Assembly: GCF_947500065.1 (NCBI RefSeq)
Contig: NZ_CANMQT010000005.1
Coordinates: forward strand, 248,001-312,000
Source of the DNA: an uncultured Aquimarina sp.
GTDB lineage: Bacteria; Bacteroidota; Bacteroidia; Flavobacteriales; Flavobacteriaceae
Direction of reading: 5' to 3'
DNA length: 64,000 nt
Part shown: one piece after another, positions 10,301-17,620 of the stretch
Layout: every line of letters starts with the position of its first letter
Numbering within the stretch: position 1 is the first letter of the stretch
The notes under the pieces: model-generated
Seen by the model: only the letters and a program-made list of their open reading frames with translations
Told to the model about the DNA's origin: nothing
Databases searched by the model: none
Program-made: the position numbers and the translations under genes

Positions 10301-12845
10301 AGTTACTTATATCTAATGAAGTTACTACTTCAATTAATACCGTCGGCACTTGTCCATCTGCACTAATATCATCATATCCTAAAGCCTCTAGAGCAGCTTC
10401 AAAATTAGCATCTGGTATTGCTGTGTAACGACAGTAGGCATCACTAAAGCTTGTTGTAGCATCTTTATCTGTCCAGTTTGTGTTACTGTATGTAACATCG
10501 TCTACTAAAACACAAGATAGATTTGGATTGTCTTCAACTCTGAATGTACCCACATTAGTATTGTTTCCATTTTTTACATTTAAGTAACTTAAGCTTGTAT
10601 CATATGCAAATAGGTTTTGTAATGCAGTTTGGTTGCTCAAATCTAATGTTTCGATACCTGTATCATTTACACGTAAATTTATAATATTAGGATTGTTACT
10701 TAAATCTAATTCCGTAACACCAGTATTATTTACACGAAGTTCTTCTAATACAGGATTGTTGGACACATCAATTGCAGTAAGTGCTGAGTTATATGATTGT
10801 AACAGTTCTAGACTAGGATGAGCACTAAGATCTAAGGAAGCAATATTTGTGCTGTAAGTTCTTAATTCCTCTAAAAGAACATTATTACTGATATCGATAC
10901 TTGTCAATCCGCTATTTGCTTGTAAACTTAATAATTCTAAAGCTGTATTGTTTGATACATCTAATGTGGTAAGATTATTAGCTCCTAGATTTACTGACTT
11001 TAAAGCTGTATTATTCGATACGTCTATGACTTCGATATTATTGTCATTTGCTGTTAAAGTTTCTAGTAAAACATTTTGACTAATGTCTAAAGAGGTTAAA
11101 TTATTTCCTCTACAATTCAGTGTTATTAAAGCCACAAAGTCTTCAATTCCCGTTAAATCTGAAATAGATTTATTTCTAACATTTAATGTTGTAACGGCTT
11201 CAATATTTGCAGTAGGTACTTGATTATCTCCAGAAATATCATCATATCCTAAGGATTCCAATTCAGCTTCAAAATTAGCATCAGGAATAGTCGTATAACG
11301 AATTTCATTTACCGTAACATCTCCTAAATTAATCGGACAGGATGTTTCATCAAAAGCCACCCAAACATCATAAGTGCTTGCTACAAGATTGGTGATCTCA
11401 CCACTACCTAATGTATCATCAAAAACATAAGGATAGGTAGTTCCTCCATCGATACTAAATTTTATTTGAGTTTCAGTCGCTTCATCACTAAAACTCACCT
11501 TGATACCTCCATTACTTTGTGAAGGACTAGCTTCAATGGTTTCTGTAACTGAAGCAACTGGTTGCACATCATTATTTAACTGTACAAAGTAAACAGAACC
11601 AGAATTAGAAGGGCTATCTGCTTCGTTCTGACCAATTAGTAATGTTGGAAAAGATACTGCCACTGCTCTATTGGCAAATTCATCCCAACCTGCTCCAGAA
11701 GTTATTTTTGATATTTGTGTCCAGTTGTTGGTTCCATCATCCTGAAAAATATAAACCGCATCTGTATTACTAGAACCATTCCCAAAAGTTCCTACATATA
11801 AATATTCGCCATCTAATACTACATCCGTGCCAAAACGCTGATCTGCAAAACTGTCTTTATCATCATTTTGTATCATAACTCTATTGACTTCCAGATAATC
11901 ACCATTGCTATCGGCTTTATACACATATACTCTTCCTTGATCAGCTTCAGGTGTTGTAGAAGTTTCAAAATTCATGGCACCAATAGCTAGATAATCTCCT
12001 TGTACATCTACTGCCCATCCAAAAGATTCTGTAGTTTCTGTACCTCGTAATCTATGAGTTCTGGACCAAGATCCATCATTAGCTTGATCCCAGATCTGAA
12101 CAGATCCTGCTGATGCATTTCCTACTGAAGAATAATCATATGGTCCTCCCACATAAGCACGACCATCTACGATCTTAACTTCATGTCCAAATCGCGCACC
12201 ACTATAACCCGATTGTACTTGTGGTTCTAGCTTGGTTTCTGTATAGGTGTTCGTATTAGTTCCATCATCCTCATACACATATGCGCAACCTCCTGTACAT
12301 CCATTTCTTGCTCCTACTATAATGATATCTCCTTCTACATCCACCGATTCTCCAAAACGATCGCCTGTCGCACCATCGCTTGGTTCAAAAATGGCGATCT
12401 CTGTCCAGGTATCAACTCCATTATATTCAAATAGATATGCGGCTCCGGTATCTACTCCTGTTCCATCTAATTGAGAACGAGCTCCAGCCACTACATAGTT
12501 TCCATCGATGGCTACGGCAGAACCAAAATTATCTCCTGCAAATCCATCGCTAGCTGTTAAAATAGTTTGCTCCGTCCAGTTTCCTGCTCCATCATTTATA
12601 AAAATGTATACCTTTCCTGCGGCCGTACCATTACTTCGAGAAGCTACTACAGCAATGTTACCATCTATAGTAACTCGTTCTCCAAATCTATGATTGGATG
12701 TTGCATCACTAGCTTTTGTTTCACTAGCGCCAACACCAGAAACAGTGACCGTTCCTGAGAATACACTCTGATCCAAAGGGCATGCTGTTTGACCATAGCT
12801 ATAGGCAACGATCAAAATTGTTATTAAAAGTAGTTTTCTTTTCAT
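7383..12845 (-). CDS. Giant secreted FG-GAP / leucine-rich protein with dockerin-like C-terminus
   Basis: I chose the ATG at 12845 because it opens a standard signal peptide (MKRKLLLITILIVAYSYGQ); an ATG at 12881 in the same frame would add 12 charged residues before it. The protein is then 1820 residues. FG-GAP-type repeats (FGERV, FGSAV, FGESV) form a beta-propeller at about 30-430. An Ig-like FSIDGG domain lies near 450-520. Four leucine-rich modules start with IPDANFE near 530, 805, 1100 and 1285. A beta domain (about 1530-1680) contains GEESLMRDD and IKHRNHLGIM. Two dockerin-like loops follow at about 1700-1790 (GDTNGDGKIN, then NDADVNLTGG, each followed by an NDANxxRDxILN helix). There is no T9SS domain of its own. 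It probably acts as an adhesin or binding scaffold. Confidence 0.93.
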   Translation of the reverse strand: MKRKLLLITILIVAYSYGQTACPLDQSVFSGTVTVSGVGASETKASDATSNHRFGERVTIDGNIAVVASRSNGTAAGKVYIFINDGAGNWTEQTILTASDGFAGDNFGSAVAIDGNYVVAGARSQLDGTGVDTGAAYLFEYNGVDTWTEIAIFEPSDGATGDRFGESVDVEGDIIIVGARNGCTGGCAYVYEDDGTNTNTYTETKLEPQVQSGYSGARFGHEVKIVDGRAYVGGPYDYSSVGNASAGSVQIWDQANDGSWSRTHRLRGTETTESFGWAVDVQGDYLAIGAMNFETSTTPEADQGRVYVYKADSNGDYLEVNRVMIQNDDKDSFADQRFGTDVVLDGEYLYVGTFGNGSSNTDAVYIFQDDGTNNWTQISKITSGAGWDEFANRAVAVSFPTLLIGQNEADSPSNSGSVYFVQLNNDVQPVASVTETIEASPSQSNGGIKVSFSDEATETQIKFSIDGGTTYPYVFDDTLGSGEITNLVASTYDVWVAFDETSCPINLGDVTVNEIRYTTIPDANFEAELESLGYDDISGDNQVPTANIEAVTTLNVRNKSISDLTGIEDFVALITLNCRGNNLTSLDISQNVLLETLTANDNNIEVIDVSNNTALKSVNLGANNLTTLDVSNNTALELLSLQANSGLTSIDISNNVLLEELRTYSTNIASLDLSAHPSLELLQSYNSALTAIDVSNNPVLEELRVNNTGVTELDLSNNPNIINLRVNDTGIETLDLSNQTALQNLFAYDTSLSYLNVKNGNNTNVGTFRVEDNPNLSCVLVDDVTYSNTNWTDKDATTSFSDAYCRYTAIPDANFEAALEALGYDDISADGQVPTVLIEVVTSLDISNLSITDITGIEDFTSLKILTMYFNNIADLNLSGNTVIEELYCNSAVSNSLNVSNMSALKILHCYEAGFATIDLSNATALEELQVYHSNLTSLDVSTNTALKKLYSYEDSVSSINLNGAIALEELYIYRNGIANVDITTNKALTTLHCYEGNLTTLNTTDITTLEDVQVYNNSNLETLDVSTNTGLKTLNVSGTGNTLTYLNLQNGNNANITSFDATTNFNLTCILVDDVAYSSGNSNWEKDATTNYTLTYCRYTAIPDANFEAVLEALGYDDISDDGQVPTALIQGVTSITAQFEDISDFTGIEDFTALESLTISYNLFTSLDVSNNTNLSFLNCGYSNLTSLDVSNNLLLETLWVNNTAISSLDLSLNTNLQALTASSNSNLTSLNVQNGNNTNVTNFTTVASSNLSCIRVDDTAYSTTNWTNIESSTTFSDTYCRYTVIPDANFETELEALGYDDISGDGQVPTTLIEVVTTLNVNNKGITDLTGIEDFVALTSLTVSDNNIGVIDVSNNINLKTLDCQFAGLSALDVSSNTALENLYANGNSISSIDVTNNTDLVQLGMYDNDLTSIDVSNNTALTVIDLFGNQLNAIDVSNNLLLKDLLLESNNITSLDVSVNTALKNFTCNSNSLESLNIQNGTNANISTFNATNNPSLRCILVDNVIYSTTNWTSIDVTASFNEVSCNLVVIAPKVFLQGALLNPNVGEESLMRDDLRVEGGIYGPTSPYGDGAIISESIGLDDEGSNSTVDWIWVELRDATDPTVVIAGQSGILQRDGDIVDVADDLVTPLTFDVPVGDYYVVIKHRNHLGIMTAAAISLSPTTTTIDFTDATNQITYGGNAQTTYGMPSDILAMWAGDTNGDGKINLIGSSNDANTIRDTILNDPINQAIQFYGFNVTGYNDADVNLTGGTQIIGNNNDANLVRDNILNHPINSFIQFYGFTITEQLPEEVSTKRIALDTMMLEKMKALAAQNNK
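8270..11290 (-). repeat. Leucine-rich repeat array, four modules, in the FG-GAP giant
   Basis: Four modules begin near 11290, 10420, 9550 and 8980 with IPDANFE and share the GYDDIS.DGQVPT linker and the NLSCxxVDD ending seen in the protease gene. Units such as TSLDVSNNTAL recur about every 21 residues. The number of units varies between modules. Confidence 0.9.
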
Positions 12846-12938
12846 ATGTATCAATTTGTATCTGTTTTTTTCCTTTTTCATTCTTTATAAAATTGTAGGT
12901 ATTTCTATAATTGAAATTCTGTTTTATTAACTAATTAT

Positions 12939-13193
12939 CTATGCAGTATTGGTATCCACCAGAAATAGTTCTTTAAGCTGTTCAATATCAAAAGCATCAA
13001 AATTTGCCCGTGACTTTAATAATTTATTTTGAAACCCTTGTTTTTTGCTTTGCTTAAATAGTTCTTTAATAATCTGTTGTTGTTCTGTTATAATCTCGAA
13101 TAATAACTGAACGTCCTGATACTTGTTTTTCAATGTTTTGGACTGATACTTTACAATCCTTGATTGTTTTCTGGAGAATATGGATTTAAACAT
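12939..13193 (-). CDS. Small helical protein of unknown function
   Basis: The ATG at 13193 gives 84 residues rich in Lys, Gln and Leu with a helical, coiled-coil-like middle (LFEIITEQQQIIKELFKQSK). It has no signal peptide or membrane segment. It lies 93 bases upstream of the giant and in the same direction, so it may be the first or second gene of that operon. I do not recognise a family. The protein-like composition and position support it as real, but it is short. Confidence 0.55.
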   Translation of the reverse strand: MFKSIFSRKQSRIVKYQSKTLKNKYQDVQLLFEIITEQQQIIKELFKQSKKQGFQNKLLKSRANFDAFDIEQLKELFLVDTNTA

Positions 13194-13521
13194 TTTTAAA
13201 GATTTTAGGTTTTAATTTTTACAATATTTTCCTATTTCATCAAATAGTATTTTGATGAATCCAGTATCACATAGTTTTCAAAAAAAACGATGGTTCTTAA
13301 AATCTTAGTAGATAAATAGCGTGAAGGTTCTTCCTAACGTATAGGTAGTGAGAAACACCATACTTTGATAATTAAGTAGGATTTGAAACGTATTTTTTTA
13401 TTCTATTAACGCTTCTTTTTTTGTTGTTTATGAAATTTGTCTTCATAGGTATAAGGGGTTTTTAGGTATGTTATCAACACATCACACTTGTAGTGTATTG
13501 ACTTAGTTTTGGGTTTATGTA
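13194..13521 (-). other. Gene-free stretch with a perfect inverted repeat
   Basis: In this 328-base gap the clearest structure is TTCATCAAA (13236-13244) and its exact complement TTTGATGAA (13251-13259) around six bases. It sits about 45 bases upstream of the small ORF at 13193. It could be an operator or a leader hairpin. I see no clear -33/-7 pair and no other feature. Confidence 0.45.
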
Positions 13522-13686
13522 TTAGAACGCTCTATTTTCTAACTGCCTAAGTTCTTTTTCTATACTTTCTAATACTTGTAATTTATTTTCTAACTCTTTT
13601 TTAGTTGCTATTATCTCCTGCATCTTTCTATCATTATTTTTCTTTGCTTTTATAAGCTGGGAAAATTCTTTAAAAAAATAAAACAT
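13522..13686 (-). CDS. Very small coiled-coil protein (54 residues)
   Basis: An ATG at 13686 gives 54 residues that look like a continuous amphipathic helix (KELENKLQVLESIEKELRQL). It has no signal peptide. A pair of TTGCACC direct repeats lies about 65-80 bases upstream, in the same relative place as before the protease gene, which suggests a promoter and favours a real transcript. I know no family for it. It might be a small regulator of the surface operon, but that is a guess. Confidence 0.4.
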   Translation of the reverse strand: MFYFFKEFSQLIKAKKNNDRKMQEIIATKKELENKLQVLESIEKELRQLENRAF

Positions 13687-13747
13687 CGTCATTAAAATAT
13701 TTATACCGCTAAATAACTAATGAAATTCGAATTACGAAAGAAACAGA

Positions 13748-13768
13748 GGGGTGCAAAAAAGGGTGCAA
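13748..13768 (-). promoter_or_regulatory. TTGCACC direct repeats upstream of the small coiled-coil ORF
   Basis: The minus strand carries TTGCACC-CTTTT-TTGCACC with a 12-base period, matching the site before the protease gene (TTGCACC-CTGTT-TTGCACC). As there, eight further bases separate the CCCC end from a TTTC/TTTG-like -33 box. No good -7 box is visible. Confidence 0.45.
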
Positions 13769-13775
13769 AACCCAA

Positions 13776-13798
13776 AAACCCTTGTTTCACAAGGGTTT
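13776..13798 (-). terminator. Terminator of the TPR regulator at 13861-15591
   Basis: A 9-bp stem (AAACCCTTG, 13776-13784, with 13790-13798) has a 5-base loop. A short T run follows on the minus strand. It lies 62 bases after the regulator stop codon. It closely adjoins the direct repeats that serve the next gene. Confidence 0.7.
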
Positions 13799-13860
13799 AA
13801 ATTGCATTTCATAAATATCAATAAACTTCAGAAATGAAATTAATATACTAAAATGTTAGT

Positions 13861-15591
13861 CTAGAGTGAGCGAATATATTCGTCTAAAGAATCATTTTGG
13901 GTCAGATTTAGTTTCTTTTTTAGTCTGAATTTGGTTGATTTTATAGCATCAAGACTTGTATTTCTTAAATTAGAAATTTCTTTTCTCGAAAGACCAATTT
14001 TTATAAAAGAACAAATTTCAATATCTGTTTTTGTAAGGTTAGCATGAAGGCTTTTTAAGTTTTTTAAGAAATCATAATTAAGCGTTTCAATGTTCTGTTT
14101 AAGAACTAATATTTTTGAGTCTTCTAATTTATCTGCTTTTAAATCTGCAATAATACCTTTAAGTGTAACACCTTCTTCTTCATGTGATAATTTGGCCAAA
14201 TTTTCGGCTAACTTTCCTTTAGTGTTCAGATGGATTACCGTTTCGGTTAAGAGCTCATTTACTTCTTCTGTTAATTTCTCTTTGTCAGAGCTTAAAACAG
14301 AAATTTTCTCATCACTCTGTTTTAATTTACTTTTAAACTGCTTTCCTAACTTACGCTCTTTTAACCATTTTTTTCTAAGCGTTCTTATGATAAAGAATGT
14401 TATCAACAAACCGATGAAGCTTAATAAACCAATAAATTTATTTTGAGCTAAAGCTTTATCCTTTTCTAAAACCAAGATCTCCTTTTGTTTAACAAAGAGA
14501 ATACTATCCTTCATTTTCTTTTTTGCAAACTCATTAGCAATCTCTATCTCTCTAATCTCTTTTGATTTCTTGTCTGTATAAATCTTATTTTGAGTATTCT
14601 CATAGACTTTATAGTCTTTTAAAGCATTACCAAGATTCCCCAATTTTTCATTTATCTGACTTCTTAGCTTATAAGTCATCGACTCTAGGTGCTTCTTTTC
14701 AATTTGATGAGCAATATTTATGGTTGTATCAGCATATTTTTTAGCTAAAGAATATTTCTTAAACTCAAAATTAATATTTGCTAAATCATAGTAACTTTCA
14801 CTCAAATAATGTTTGTGCCCCTCTTCTCTAAAAAAACTTGTGGTCTCATTGGCTAATTTAACTAAATCGTGATAAGAATAGCTTACATTTATATCTTCTA
14901 ACTTATACCTTCCGTCTAAATTCCCTAAAGAATACGTTTCATCCAAATCTTCTAGAGAATATCTAACAAACTGAATATTAGACGCGAAATATTCAATATC
15001 AGCGTTGATATCTTTAAAAATCATTCTTGCTTTCTTTAAATAGTAAAAAGCTGAGTCCTTTATATCTCTGTGATTATAATTCCCTGAAAGCATCCTATAG
15101 CTTACGCCTAATTTTTTTTTAAAAGGTTTCGTGTTTATCTCTATAGATTTTTCAAAATATTTATGAGCATTTACATAGTCGTATTGATAAGAATATAAAT
15201 TACCCATATTATTGTTAATCGTTATTAATTTAGAGGTATCCTTTATCTGCTCATAAATATCTTTTGCTTTATTGTAATTGCGCAATGATTTTGGATAATT
15301 ACTTCTTATCCTTGAAATCACTCCTCTTCTATCAAATATTTGACCTCTATGTTTTCGAGAATCATATTGAACGGTATCCAACATTACCAAGATCTCACTC
15401 AAAAGAGAATCAGCTTTATTTAAATCACGAAAATGATAATACTTATTTAACCATAAATAATTAACTATTTTAATCGAATCGTTATCCGACTTTTTTATTG
15501 CTTCTTTTATTCGTAATAATGTAGAATCAGCTTCTTGAGAAAAAGAATTCAAGGAAAAAAATATCAGAAAAAAACAAATAAGTTTATGCAT
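13861..15591 (-). CDS. Membrane TPR protein with LuxR-like DNA-binding domain
   Basis: The 576 residues begin with a signal sequence (LICFFLIFFSLNSFSQ). TPR-like helical repeats fill about 50-340, followed by a charged helix, one membrane segment at about 384-404 (FIGLLSFIGLLITFFII), a cytoplasmic coiled coil, and a helix-turn-helix at about 510-576 (TKTDIEICSFIKIGLSRKEI, then DAIKSTKFRLKKKL). This layout puts the TPRs in the periplasm and the DNA-binding domain in the cytoplasm. Such proteins are common in Bacteroidota as one-protein sensors. The two closest neighbours are giant surface-protein genes, so it probably regulates one of them. The signal is unknown. Confidence 0.88.
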   Translation of the reverse strand: MHKLICFFLIFFSLNSFSQEADSTLLRIKEAIKKSDNDSIKIVNYLWLNKYYHFRDLNKADSLLSEILVMLDTVQYDSRKHRGQIFDRRGVISRIRSNYPKSLRNYNKAKDIYEQIKDTSKLITINNNMGNLYSYQYDYVNAHKYFEKSIEINTKPFKKKLGVSYRMLSGNYNHRDIKDSAFYYLKKARMIFKDINADIEYFASNIQFVRYSLEDLDETYSLGNLDGRYKLEDINVSYSYHDLVKLANETTSFFREEGHKHYLSESYYDLANINFEFKKYSLAKKYADTTINIAHQIEKKHLESMTYKLRSQINEKLGNLGNALKDYKVYENTQNKIYTDKKSKEIREIEIANEFAKKKMKDSILFVKQKEILVLEKDKALAQNKFIGLLSFIGLLITFFIIRTLRKKWLKERKLGKQFKSKLKQSDEKISVLSSDKEKLTEEVNELLTETVIHLNTKGKLAENLAKLSHEEEGVTLKGIIADLKADKLEDSKILVLKQNIETLNYDFLKNLKSLHANLTKTDIEICSFIKIGLSRKEISNLRNTSLDAIKSTKFRLKKKLNLTQNDSLDEYIRSL

Positions 15592-15735
15592 ATGTTACAG
15601 GAGGCTATTAGAATTCTTCAAAATTAAATGAATTACTTTAAAATAAAAAAACGTCATCTCTATAGCAATTTTTCTTTTCTATTTACTAAATTTTATATTC
15701 AAAACAATTACTAATTTGTTAGTAAGAAACAAGGC

Positions 15736-17403
15736 TTAAAGCGAATGAATGTATTTATCTAATGAATCTTTTGAAGTAAGGTTTAATTTACTTTTTAATC
15801 GATATCGAGTAGATTTAATAGCGTCCAAGCTTGTTTTTCGCAAATTAGAGATTTCTTTTCTGGATAATCCCAGCTTTATAAAAGAACAAACTTCTATATC
15901 TGTCTTGGTTAATGCAGGGTGTTGTATACGCAGTCGTTTCAAGAACTCATAATTCAGCGTCTCAATATTCTTTTTCAATAATATTAGTTTTGTATCTTCT
16001 AATTTATCTGCTTTGAGTTCTGCAATGATACTTTTTAAAGAAGTTCCTTCTTCTTGATCGGACAGTTTACTAAGATCGTTAGCTAACTTTTCTTTTGTTC
16101 GAAGATGTATTAAGGTTTCTTTCATCAAATCAGTTACCTCCTCTTTTTTCAAAGAAACTTCGGTGTGTAGTTCTTCAATTTGTGACGTTAATTTTGTTTG
16201 TCTAAGTTGACTTTGTTTCCTTATTTTTCTAAAATATCGTACTCCATAATATATAACCCCTGTGGTTAGTATTAGTGTGATTAGAAAAAGAGTGAAATAC
16301 CATTTTTTCTTTAATTCTTGATTTTCAGCTATTGTCGAAATTCGTTTCTTTTCTTCAACAAATTGAATGCTATCTTGCAACTTTTGTTGTTCAAATTCGT
16401 ACTGAAGTTCAATCTCTCTTATCTCCTTTGCTTTTTGTAGGTTGAACACACTATCATTAGCTCTAGCATACTTACGATAATATTCTAAAGCCTCTTCAAA
16501 CTGTTTCATTTTAAAATAAGAAAGACTTTTTCTTTTGTAAGACACTGCCAATCGTCTTCCTATTTTTTCTTTTTTTGCGATGATTATCGATTGATCAACG
16601 TGATAAATCGCCTTATTGAACTGTTCTAAATAATTATAGGTTTGGGCAAGATTGTAATGCGCAGTAGCGATGGCTTCTTTGATCCCTGTCTTTTCTACAA
16701 ACTCTAAATATTGGAGTTGTAATGATAACGCTTCCGAATATTTCTTTTGTCGACTAAGAATTTGCGCTTTATTAGAAATTACTCTATATACTCCCTCTTC
16801 ATATCCAGCTTCTTTATATTTTTTATATGCCTTTTCATAATAATAGGAAGCAGAATCTATTTTATTAATTCTTCTGTATGAGCTTCCTATGGCATTATAA
16901 TTATCTCCAATCTTTTTAGGAATAGCTAGCTTCTTATTAATAGCAATCGCTTTTTTAAAAACATTGATTGATTTCCTGTATTCCTTTTGAAATTTAAATA
17001 CATTACCAATATTATGGTAGTTTGAAGATAGGTTTAAAGAATCATTATACTCCAAAAAAATATTTTGCGCATCCAGATAATATTTTAATGCTTTAGAGTA
17101 CTTGGATCTTTTACGGTTTAAAATCCCTAATTGCTGAAAAACTTCAGCCCGTTGTAAGTTTATATCGTACTCCAAATTTTCAGTTTCAAAAATATCAAGG
17201 ATTTCATTGGTATAGCTTTCGACTTTATTAAAATCTCTTCGTAACTGATATACTCCCAGGTTTAACAATGCATCTATCTTTAAAGAATCGGTAGTAGCTA
17301 TTTCTAACTTTTTTTCAAGAGCAACCAGCGTAGTATCTTTTTCCTGAGCCAAGGAAACCCAAGTAACAAAACACATACAAATAAATAAGCTGTCTAATTT
17401 CAT
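15736..17403 (-). CDS. Membrane TPR protein with LuxR-like DNA-binding domain, paralogue 2
   Basis: This 555-residue protein has the same order as its neighbour: signal peptide (ending at about WVSLAQ), TPR repeats (about 45-330), membrane segment at about 368-390 (WYFTLFLITLILTTGVIYYG), coiled coil and C-terminal helix-turn-helix. The last 130 residues are clearly homologous to the 13861-15591 product (shared KADKLEDTK...LNYEFLK...LTKTDIE.CSFIK.GLSRKEISNLR.TSLDAIKST). The pair arose by duplication. It lies between a giant-gene terminator and its paralogue, with 144 bases separating the two, so each probably has its own promoter. Confidence 0.88.
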   Translation of the reverse strand: MKLDSLFICMCFVTWVSLAQEKDTTLVALEKKLEIATTDSLKIDALLNLGVYQLRRDFNKVESYTNEILDIFETENLEYDINLQRAEVFQQLGILNRKRSKYSKALKYYLDAQNIFLEYNDSLNLSSNYHNIGNVFKFQKEYRKSINVFKKAIAINKKLAIPKKIGDNYNAIGSSYRRINKIDSASYYYEKAYKKYKEAGYEEGVYRVISNKAQILSRQKKYSEALSLQLQYLEFVEKTGIKEAIATAHYNLAQTYNYLEQFNKAIYHVDQSIIIAKKEKIGRRLAVSYKRKSLSYFKMKQFEEALEYYRKYARANDSVFNLQKAKEIREIELQYEFEQQKLQDSIQFVEEKKRISTIAENQELKKKWYFTLFLITLILTTGVIYYGVRYFRKIRKQSQLRQTKLTSQIEELHTEVSLKKEEVTDLMKETLIHLRTKEKLANDLSKLSDQEEGTSLKSIIAELKADKLEDTKLILLKKNIETLNYEFLKRLRIQHPALTKTDIEVCSFIKLGLSRKEISNLRKTSLDAIKSTRYRLKSKLNLTSKDSLDKYIHSL

Positions 17404-17469
17404 TCTGAAAACGAATATACATAAAGGTATTTATTTTTCAACGAATACTGGCAAGTACACAACTAATAA

Positions 17470-17497
17470 AAAACCACCCAGTAATCTGAGTGGTTTT
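17470..17497 (-). terminator. Terminator of the BspA-like giant gene
   Basis: On the minus strand AAAACCACTCAG pairs with CTGGGTGGTTTT (one G-U pair) around a 4-base loop, followed by T residues. It lies directly after the conserved hairpin element and 67 bases before the start of the TPR regulator at 17403. Confidence 0.85.
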
Positions 17498-17541
17498 GTC
17501 TTGCAACCTCATGTATCTACGACCCCTTAACTTCGTAGAAT
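17498..17541 (-). ncRNA. Conserved 3' hairpin element, copy 2 (putative structured RNA)
   Basis: On the minus strand CTACGA pairs with TCGTAG (17533-17538 with 17517-17522) around the loop AGTTAAGGGG. The conserved run to AGGTTGCAA and then a terminator follow. Compared with the copy at 6412-6455, about 37 of 42 aligned bases are the same by my count, while the flanking DNA differs. The terminator stems differ in sequence but not in shape. Confidence 0.5.
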
Positions 17542-17620
17542 CATTTTTTTTGCAAAATCAAGAAGGATCAAGAAAATATATTCATGATGCTCTCCTGTAT
17601 GATTAAAAAGAGAAAGATTA

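Noticed and set aside
8270..11290. CRISPR array or tandem DNA repeat
   Set aside because: The regular spacing is that of leucine-rich codons within a continuous reading frame. The units are not identical and there are no unique spacers or cas genes.
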